Part shown: piece after piece, positions 27,148 through 33,522 of the stretch
How the letters are laid out: the number at the start of each line of letters is the position of its first letter
Numbering within the stretch: the first letter of the stretch is position 1
Origin: Nocardioidaceae bacterium
GTDB taxonomy: Bacteria; Actinomycetota; Actinomycetes; Propionibacteriales; Nocardioidaceae
Assembly: GCA_013696975.1 (NCBI GenBank)
Contig: JACCXO010000031.1
Location: 1 to 33,522 of the forward strand
Length of the DNA stretch: 33,522 bases
Direction: 5' to 3'
Notes under the pieces: generated by a model
The model's database searches: none
What the model saw: only the letters and a program-made list of their open reading frames with translations
What the model was told of the DNA's origin: nothing
Position numbers and translations under genes: made by a program

Positions 27148-28365
27148 TCAGTTGTGCGGGGTTTCAGCGAACCAGTACGGGAGGCTGTCGCCAAGGGCCG
27201 GCCGGGGGTCGGTGACCTCCTCCAGCTCGCCTGACGTGGTGGCGCGGAGCATCGTCCACTCGCCGTCGTCGTACACCATCGCGATGACGCTGTCGCTGTC
27301 CTCCCAGGCGCTCTGGTTCACCGCGACCTCCTGGCCGCGCGCGGACATGAACTCGATCACGGGCTCACCGGTCTGCGCGTTCAGGATGGCCAGCGTCGGA
27401 GAACCCATGCCATCGGCTTGCGCCGTGCCGGCGACGATGAATTGTCCGTCGGCGCTGAACGTCTCCAGCGCGTAGTCGCACGTCTTCCACACCAGTTTGC
27501 TGGTGCTCGCAGCAGGGTCCATCACACCGGAGCACACCTCGTCGTTGGAGAAGGAGACCAAGCCTGCGACCAACCCGTTCGCCTCCGAGACCGCGCGAAC
27601 GTTCAGGAAGCCCTCGAGGGAGGTCGGTCCTCCGGGATGGTCGAGCGCGACGATCGGCTGAGCGTCGTTGGTCTGGTACAGCACCGTGTCGGAGTCGAGG
27701 AAGCCGACGGCGGTGATCTCACGGTCCTCTGGCATCACCGCGGATGCCACGTCGGAGCCGTCGGCCGAAGCGTTGACCAGCACGGTCTCGCCGACGCGAT
27801 TCACCGCTACGTACGCCACTCGGCTGCCGTCGGCTCGGGTCACAAGGGCCGGCCCTCCGGGCACGGTGCTCAGTACGTCCATGTCCTCGTCGAGCCTGAC
27901 GGTCTGGTAACCGGAGCGCCCGGTGCCGACGGCAAGCCAGCCGCCGTCGTACGGCGTGATCATCGCGTAGCCATTCGGCAGCTGGACCGTGCGGTCAGGA
28001 GTGACGAGCCGGCGCTCCTGGTTCAGGATGTACGGCACCTGGGGGTCCTCGCCGCGGGGCAGGCCGTCGGTGGTGAGCACGACGGGGCCGTCGGGCAGTG
28101 GGTCGGCGGTATCGGTGACGGTCGGGGAGGGCACCGGCGCCGCCGGGACCGGTGTGCTGTTGGCCCCGTCGGTCAACGCAACCGCAGTGGGCACCGCTAC
28201 CGACAGCACCGCGGCAGCCGCTACACCACTGCCGATGCGTCGACGCAGCCGGATCCTGCGCGCGCTCTGCTTGACGTTCTCCAGGGCGATCGGGTGACCG
28301 CCGATGTCGCGGGAGCGGTCCTGCAGTTCCCGGATCAGGGCATCCTTCTCGAAGGTGTGGTTCAT
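27148..28365 (-). CDS. Single-TM protein coupled to ECF sigma factor (putative anti-sigma / beta-propeller-like)
   Basis: 405 aa, TM segment GVAAAAVLSVAVPTAVAL then repeat-rich extracytoplasmic region; start overlaps sigma stop by 4 nt (28362-28365). Confidence 0.8.
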   Translation of the reverse strand: MNHTFEKDALIRELQDRSRDIGGHPIALENVKQSARRIRLRRRIGSGVAAAAVLSVAVPTAVALTDGANSTPVPAAPVPSPTVTDTADPLPDGPVVLTTDGLPRGEDPQVPYILNQERRLVTPDRTVQLPNGYAMITPYDGGWLAVGTGRSGYQTVRLDEDMDVLSTVPGGPALVTRADGSRVAYVAVNRVGETVLVNASADGSDVASAVMPEDREITAVGFLDSDTVLYQTNDAQPIVALDHPGGPTSLEGFLNVRAVSEANGLVAGLVSFSNDEVCSGVMDPAASTSKLVWKTCDYALETFSADGQFIVAGTAQADGMGSPTLAILNAQTGEPVIEFMSARGQEVAVNQSAWEDSDSVIAMVYDDGEWTMLRATTSGELEEVTDPRPALGDSLPYWFAETPHN

Positions 28366-28946
28366 CGCTCCTCCTCCCCGTCTCTGTTGAGCGTGGATTG
28401 TGTCGCCACGCGCCCACGCATCGATGCGAGAGCGCGACTGGCCTGGGACTTCACGGTGCCGACCGAGACGCCGAGGATCTCGGCCGTCTGCACCTCACTG
28501 AGGTCCTCGTAGAACCGCAGCACGATCACCGCGCGCTGCTGCTTGGGCAGGGTCCGCACGAACTCCCACAACGCCGACCTCTGCCCGTCGTAGTGGCGGT
28601 CGTGGACGGGCAGGTGGTCAGGAATCTGGTCGGTGGTGACCTCCTTGCGTTTCCAGGCGCGCCGCCACAGCGAGTTGTTCTCGTTGACCAGGATCCGGCG
28701 GACGTACCCATCGATCTGCTCCCGCCTCTGCACCTTGTCCCAGGACAGGTAAAGCTTGGCGAATGCCGTCTGCACCAGATCCTCAGCCGCGTGCCGGTCA
28801 CCTGTGAGGAGGTACGCCGTGCGCAGCAGGCTCGGCTGGCGAGCGCTCATGTACGCCTCGAACTCGGCATCCTTGGACGCCGAACCGGAACGCACCATGC
28901 CGCCGACCGCTCCTGCCTCGCTCACTAGTTCCACCGTGCTCACCAT
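28362..28946 (-). CDS. SigE-family ECF RNA polymerase sigma factor
   Basis: EFEAYMSARQPSLLRTAYLLTGDRHAAEDLVQTAFAKLYLSWDKV...VRRILVNENNSLWRR...VLRFYEDLSEVQTAEILGVSVGTVKSQASRALASMR; ORF open to 29309, start chosen at ATG 28946. Confidence 0.92.
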   Translation of the reverse strand: MVSTVELVSEAGAVGGMVRSGSASKDAEFEAYMSARQPSLLRTAYLLTGDRHAAEDLVQTAFAKLYLSWDKVQRREQIDGYVRRILVNENNSLWRRAWKRKEVTTDQIPDHLPVHDRHYDGQRSALWEFVRTLPKQQRAVIVLRFYEDLSEVQTAEILGVSVGTVKSQASRALASMRGRVATQSTLNRDGEEER

Positions 28947-28970
28947 CCTCCCGCGCGTACTTGCCACCAA

Positions 28971-28997
28971 GACGCGAAAACGCTCGGATGGGTTGCA
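28971..28997 (-). promoter_or_regulatory. Putative ECF-type promoter of the sigma operon
   Basis: Minus strand TGCAACC-N16-CGTC, the AAC/CGTC architecture common for ECF promoters, just upstream of the sigma gene. Confidence 0.4.
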
Positions 28998-29446
28998 TTC
29001 CGGTCGGCTGCCTCGAGATGAATACTGTGGCAGTGAGCACATCCAGACACGGAGCGGAACTCCACGCAGCAGGTTCGTCCAGCCGTCGCCGAACGAACGC
29101 CGCAGTGTAACGCCGCAGTGAGCAGTGCGGCGGTGTGAGCGCACCGCCATCAATAGTTCGGGGTGGCGGGAGACACGGAACCGTGAACATCCCTGAGTTG
29201 AGTGAGTTGAGTGAGTGGGGTGGTCACGATATTGCAACCTCGCAGGTCGGGGCGATCTCCTTGGCGGAGCTGGATGCGCCTGCACACACCTTGCTGGAAT
29301 CTTGCACACCGGGCTGACTTGTCAGTGTCGATTCGAGGTGACCACGTGGCCAGATCTGGCGCAATGTGGCCGAGGATCTGGCGTTGTCGCCGTCCGGCAA
29401 GCGGTGTGCTGTCACCTGCTGCTCCTGTTGACTCGTTCGGTACGCC

Positions 29447-30328
29447 TCAGCAGTCCATGCATTGGGTTTTTAGCCAACGACCTAAGGCGGTGTGACTGTT
29501 CTCTTGCCGGTGCCAATTCTTCACCGCGCAGCGCCAGTGGACCTGTGCGCAAGCTAGGTACAGTGCGGAATGCGAGCTGATCGTGTGGCTCAAGATTGGG
29601 TTACCTGCAAAATCACCTGTGAGCGCTGTCCGTCCCGCTCGCGAAAGCCAGGGTGGATCGGGGCTTGGGTCGATCAGGACCGCCATTTCCAGTAGCGTCA
29701 TCACGCTCGCGGGTGTGGCAGCCACTGAGGGTGCCATGAGCAACATGAGATGCGCAACCGCAGAATCGAAAGACGCCAGGTTCACCTCGAGCTGGCGTGC
29801 GTCTCCCGGGCTTAACACCATGTGGTCAGACCCAAGGTGAGGGTCATGACGCGTCGCGGCATCGACCACCTCGTCACTGAGAACCGGGGTCCCGTCTTCG
29901 ACCGCCCAGGTTCTTTGCCGCATCTCCTCTCCGCCGTCCACACCGAGCGTAAGCCGCTGCCACGCCCAGTCGCGGAACTCGGGGTCAGGCTCGGTACGCC
30001 ATCGTGTCTGCAGTTGCTCCATTGCCGTTGCCAGCTCGGTGGGCAGGGGCACGTCTGGCGGATGAGCCAGCATCATGGCAAGTTCGAGTGTGTTGTTTCG
30101 CCAATAACCCAACTCTGGGTCGGCTCTTCGGCGCGCGACACATACAGGCACCGCAGCCATCAAAGGCACACGCGCCGGCTCGACCAAGTCTGCGGCCACA
30201 TATTGGAAGTCGGTCCAGCGTCTGCCGCCCTGGTCGATCCTGTCCATGGCCAGTCCTCTAGACACCTTGAGCAGTTCTTCCACATCGCGCGCGATGCGCC
30301 CGGCCCGGCGGCCATCGGACTCACCCAT
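29447..30328 (-). CDS. Hypothetical protein
   Basis: Long ORF (open to 30403); ATG 30328 overlaps the upstream stop by 8 nt; no family recognised. Confidence 0.65.
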   Translation of the reverse strand: MGESDGRRAGRIARDVEELLKVSRGLAMDRIDQGGRRWTDFQYVAADLVEPARVPLMAAVPVCVARRRADPELGYWRNNTLELAMMLAHPPDVPLPTELATAMEQLQTRWRTEPDPEFRDWAWQRLTLGVDGGEEMRQRTWAVEDGTPVLSDEVVDAATRHDPHLGSDHMVLSPGDARQLEVNLASFDSAVAHLMLLMAPSVAATPASVMTLLEMAVLIDPSPDPPWLSRAGRTALTGDFAGNPILSHTISSHSALYLACAQVHWRCAVKNWHRQENSHTALGRWLKTQCMDC

Positions 30329-30722
30329 CGTGGGACCCCGGAACGACGTCCATGCGGGCGTGGAGAGCGACAACGTCGAACTGCAGATCCAGCACACACT
30401 CACTTAAGGCCATGGCGTCGGCAGCTGCCATATTGCGCAACACCAGTTCGGCCGCTCGCAGCACATGCTGAACCTCATATTCACCGCTGAGTACCTCCCT
30501 CAGCCGAATGAGCGTCAGATCCCGCAGCGCCGTCAGCTCACCGACCGCCTGCCGTGTCATATCCACACGCGCCTCGTTGATGGCCAAAACGACATCACGG
30601 TCATGCAAGCGTCGCTGAGCGGTACGTACCGACATATTCGCCGCCGTCGCAGCTTGCGCGAGCGGGCGCCCTGCTGCAACCGCAGCAATGAGCTCGGCCA
30701 CGTTACCAATCTTTCCGTTCAT
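30321..30722 (-). CDS. Small HTH-containing hypothetical protein
   Basis: MNGKIGNVAELIAAVAAGRPLAQAATAANMSVRTAQRRLHD resembles an HTH; start at ATG 30722 (ORF open to 30809). Confidence 0.7.
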   Translation of the reverse strand: MNGKIGNVAELIAAVAAGRPLAQAATAANMSVRTAQRRLHDRDVVLAINEARVDMTRQAVGELTALRDLTLIRLREVLSGEYEVQHVLRAAELVLRNMAAADAMALSECVLDLQFDVVALHARMDVVPGSHDG

Positions 30723-31048
30723 GATGTCTCCAGTTCTGTCAGAAGGGCTCCTCACCCCTTCCGAAAGGAGATAGGCCGAGGGACACAGGTCACGGGACCG
30801 GTCAGACACCCGGAAGCTGGGAAATCGCTGCGCTGCGGACTTAGAACAAAGTGGCTCGCCGACTTGAATCTCGGCGTTCAGCCCTGCTCATCGCCCGTGG
30901 ATGACACTGGGTGAGGGTGGATGGGCGTCGACCTCTCGTCTGGGCGGTCGAGGCAAAGCCGCCCGGCCAGCGGCTCACTCGAATGTCGCAGCTTCTCCGG
31001 CTTGGCTGAGCCGCCGGTCTCGGTACATCAGATGGCCGCCAAGCCGCG

Positions 31049-31843
31049 TCAGCGGTGAGCAGCTCGTATGGCACGGTGGAGGACAGTGTCGATCCGCTTG
31101 CCGCGCCGACGGAAACCAAGTGCCTTCATGGCTTCGATGAGGAGGTCGTCCTTGGTGCGCATTCGGCCATCGCTTTCGATCGAGCGGATCAGTGCCACCA
31201 GCTCAGACGGTGCGTAGGCGGTGATCGGCTGTGGCCGCAGTCCAGGTAGCCGGGATGAGGGAACGGGCGATTTGACGGCATCATCGCGCTTCTCGGTAAG
31301 TCCGTCGAGGTAGCCAAGTATCCGTTCCAGTTGACTATCGGTCATCCCCTCCGCCTTATCCATGAGTTCCTCGAGACGCTTCATCCGGCGGGGCTTGCGT
31401 CCCCGCTTTGGCGCCCCCGTCTCTGGCGCCAACGCCATAACCGATCGGTGCGCGGCAGGGTAGCGGTCCGGGGGTAAGTCCGTCCAAGACACGGATTTGG
31501 CAGCCTTGCTAACGCGTGACCTGCGTCCCGACTGGAGCCTCTCGTAGACGATCGAGGCCAGCTCCCATTTCAGGGCCGGCGAAACTCCTCGCAGCCGTGC
31601 TAGGGAGTCAGCTAGATCTCGTTGCTGCATGAGTTCATCGGCGTCAAGGCCTAAGGGTTTGGCGATCTGCCTCAAAAATTCGTCCGACGCGCGTCGTTTT
31701 CCGGTCTCCACCAGCGCGACGTAGCTCGGACTGCACTCGGCCCTGGTCGCTAATCCCGCCTGCGAGAGGTTTTCGTGCTCTCGCTGTCGTTGCAGTTGAT
31801 AGCCGAACGCACGGCGGAGGTCAGGCTCTTCACTTGCGGGCAC
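31049..31843 (-). CDS. XRE-family helix-turn-helix regulator
   Basis: RRAFGYQLQRQREHENLSQAGLATRAECSPSYVALVETGKRRASDEFLRQIAKPLGLDADEL. Confidence 0.9.
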   Translation of the reverse strand: MPASEEPDLRRAFGYQLQRQREHENLSQAGLATRAECSPSYVALVETGKRRASDEFLRQIAKPLGLDADELMQQRDLADSLARLRGVSPALKWELASIVYERLQSGRRSRVSKAAKSVSWTDLPPDRYPAAHRSVMALAPETGAPKRGRKPRRMKRLEELMDKAEGMTDSQLERILGYLDGLTEKRDDAVKSPVPSSRLPGLRPQPITAYAPSELVALIRSIESDGRMRTKDDLLIEAMKALGFRRRGKRIDTVLHRAIRAAHR

Positions 31844-31890
31844 AGCAAGATTCTACGCCCGGATCTTTACTTCTGGAGGTGGTCAATCCT

Positions 31891-31917
31891 TACGCATCAG
31901 CGTATACTTAAGGTATG
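31891..31917. promoter_or_regulatory. Dyad overlapping a TATACT -10-like element between divergent genes
   Basis: TACGC-ATCA-GCGTA perfect dyad, followed by GTATAC-N5-GTATGC. Confidence 0.4.
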
Positions 31918-31945
31918 CAAAACTAATCTTCACCCGTAAGGACAG

Positions 31946-32368
31946 GTGGTATCCGTGAGGTCTACCAGCAGTATGGTTCACCGGCGAGCTTCACTCCCGT
32001 CTTGCCGGCACACTGGCAAGCGTCGATTCCGCGACCACCAGGAGGCGGTCGTGGCCCTGCACAAGGCAGTCGGCGCACGTGCCCGCGCGAGTCAAGATGG
32101 CGCCGTCACACGCCGCCGGGAGCGGCGGGCCTACCTCTGCAGCTTCTGCAACGGCTGGCACCTGACCTCCGAGCCTCTCCGCCTCGACGTGCAACTGGGC
32201 TTGGTGGCGCCCGCACGGCGGGCCGGAACCGACTCAGCTAGTATCGGCGCGCTGCCACCTAGTGCGCCGGTGGCCGATGAGACGAATTCACTCATGCTGA
32301 TGTGCTCGAAACCCAGACTTCGTCACTTACCCATGCCGGATGCAGCATGCAGGGAGCGTCTGGCATGA
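31946..32368 (+). CDS. Small Zn-ribbon-like hypothetical protein
   Basis: RRRERRAYLCSFCNGWHLTSEPL: CxxC...H motif as in small actinobacterial/phage-associated proteins. Confidence 0.6.
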   Translation: MVSVRSTSSMVHRRASLPSCRHTGKRRFRDHQEAVVALHKAVGARARASQDGAVTRRRERRAYLCSFCNGWHLTSEPLRLDVQLGLVAPARRAGTDSASIGALPPSAPVADETNSLMLMCSKPRLRHLPMPDAACRERLA

Positions 32369-32844
32369 CCGCGATCTATATACACAACACCCCGTACGCG
32401 AGCCAGCAGGAGGCTCGTGACCGCAAGCTCACTTCGAAAGCCCTCGTGCGGTTCGAGTGCTGGTGGCACCTCTGGAAGATCGAGGCCTGGCCCTTCAAGG
32501 CGCTGGGCGATGGTGACCTGGTGGTGCTCCTCAGTACTTGGCGGGGGTGTGGCGAGTTGACGTGGCTCGTGAAGGCCCGCGACGTCCACAAACATAGTTA
32601 CGGCGGATGGGCGAATGCGACGGAGGCAATCGCCAACTGGGGAGCTATGAGCGTGCCCGAGGTTAGGTCCGAGATGTACACGTCTGCTAAGAGGCCATCA
32701 GACCCGGGAGTGGTACTCGCCTGGAAGGCCACCCCAGTCAAGGCGCTCAACACGCCCCGACCACTAGGCCTTCGATTGCGGCCGACCGGTTGGTTATTGA
32801 CCGATGCCGCCACCCTGAAGGGCATGGGCGTGCCTCTTCCCTGA
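32365..32844 (+). CDS. Hypothetical protein, possibly PUA/EVE-like fold
   Basis: ATGA overlap with the preceding gene; FKALGDGDLVVLLSTWRGCGELTWLVKARDV and VLAWKATPVKALNTPRPLGLRLRPTGWLL; fold assignment is a guess. Confidence 0.6.
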   Translation: MTAIYIHNTPYASQQEARDRKLTSKALVRFECWWHLWKIEAWPFKALGDGDLVVLLSTWRGCGELTWLVKARDVHKHSYGGWANATEAIANWGAMSVPEVRSEMYTSAKRPSDPGVVLAWKATPVKALNTPRPLGLRLRPTGWLLTDAATLKGMGVPLP

Positions 32845-32890
32845 TGTGCCTGGTGGTCGAAGGGGTGTTCGATCTGGCCGCTATAAAGGC

Positions 32891-32924
32891 GCTCAAGACA
32901 TTGTGCCGGTCACTCATCTTGAGC
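32891..32924. terminator. Candidate terminator hairpin
   Basis: GCTCAAGA-N18-TCTTGAGC, 46 nt after the stop at 32844. Confidence 0.35.
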
Positions 32925-33036
32925 TTGTCATCCCAAATCTGATTCCAGGCTCGGGTTGGCATCGGTCGCAGGCCGATGTTTGTAGTCTCCCTCGGATTTC
33001 TCGTGTCCGCCCCCCGCCCGCGGATCAAATGACGGA

Positions 33037-33252
33037 GTGGGTCGGCAAGTTGGCTCACCCTCGTCAGGCGCAGCCCGGTACATATGTACGGCATTCGAGG
33101 TCGAGGAGTTGGGCTTCCTGCGAGTAGTCGTGGAAGACATCAACCCAGGACTGGCGGATTTCCCAGTCGGTCGCGGGCAGTGGGTTCCCTCTACCCGGTC
33201 CAACAACGCAACAGTGCCACCGGACGGCTACGCCCGATGCGCAGTTTTGTGA
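33037..33252 (+). CDS. Possible small hypothetical protein
   Basis: 71 aa open frame with plausible composition; no recognised family. Confidence 0.25.
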   Translation: MGRQVGSPSSGAARYICTAFEVEELGFLRVVVEDINPGLADFPVGRGQWVPSTRSNNATVPPDGYARCAVL

Positions 33253-33273
33253 AAGCTACAATGTTCTAGTACG

Positions 33274-33522
33274 ATGCGAACTATGTGGTTTACTGTTGAC
33301 CCCGACAGCTCCGTCGGTTTGGCCGATCAGATCGCAAGCCAGATCCGTGGAGCTGTCGTGTCAGGTCGGCTCAAGCCGGCTGACAAGTTGCCGCCAGCAC
33401 GCGAACTCGCTGCGGGGCTCGACGTGAACATGCACACTGTTCTTCGCGCCTACGCGGCTCTGCGCGATGAAGGACTCATCGAACTCCGCCGAGGCCGCGG
33501 AGCCCAGGTCCGCGCCACACTC
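33274..33522 (+). CDS. GntR family (YtrA-like) transcriptional regulator, N-terminal part, truncated by window end
   Basis: MRTMWFTVDPDSSVGLADQIASQIRGAVVSGRLKPADKLPPARELAAGLDVNMHTVLRAYAALRDEGLIELRRGRGAQVRATL. Confidence 0.9.
   Translation, partial: MRTMWFTVDPDSSVGLADQIASQIRGAVVSGRLKPADKLPPARELAAGLDVNMHTVLRAYAALRDEGLIELRRGRGAQVRATL

Noticed and set aside
29349-29360. GCCAGATCTGGC 12-bp palindrome
   Set aside because: Isolated palindrome without nearby start or repeated copies.

Overview
GC-rich, gene-dense actinobacterial chromosomal window (Actinomycetota inferred from DUF3039, Rpf, DUF3048 and gene style; species not assigned). Left part (1-5.9 kb): MFS transporter, DUF3039, YqgE/AlgH, malic enzyme, DUF3048 lipoprotein, and an NlpC/P60 hydrolase behind a probable c-di-AMP (ydaO/yuaA) riboswitch. 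Centre (6.2-18.9 kb): a tightly coupled saccharide cluster with GT, UDP-glucose dehydrogenase, NodU/CmcH-type carbamoyltransferase, a GT2 fused to a GmhB-like HAD phosphatase, two GT9 heptosyltransferase-like proteins, a GT4, a GmhA-like SIS isomerase, an HldE-like kinase/nucleotidyltransferase, an SDR, and a UXS-like UDP-glucuronate decarboxylase. This encodes every step to ADP-D,D-heptose in an organism that should lack LPS. A striking 16-bp perfect inverted repeat, itself made of two GAGAA-N4-TTCTC dyads, sits in the divergent promoter region of this cluster. Right part: MBL hydrolase, EamA transporter, stand-alone E2 acyltransferase, AIM24, GGDEF/EAL protein, and an Rpf-LysM gene behind a second ydaO-like riboswitch. 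Then come a decayed ABM/ABC locus, an ECF sigma plus partner, and an accessory tail of poorly characterised genes (HTH/hypothetical pair, XRE regulator divergent from a Zn-ribbon/hypothetical pair, start of a GntR regulator). No rRNA, tRNA, CRISPR or intact transposase was recognised by eye.
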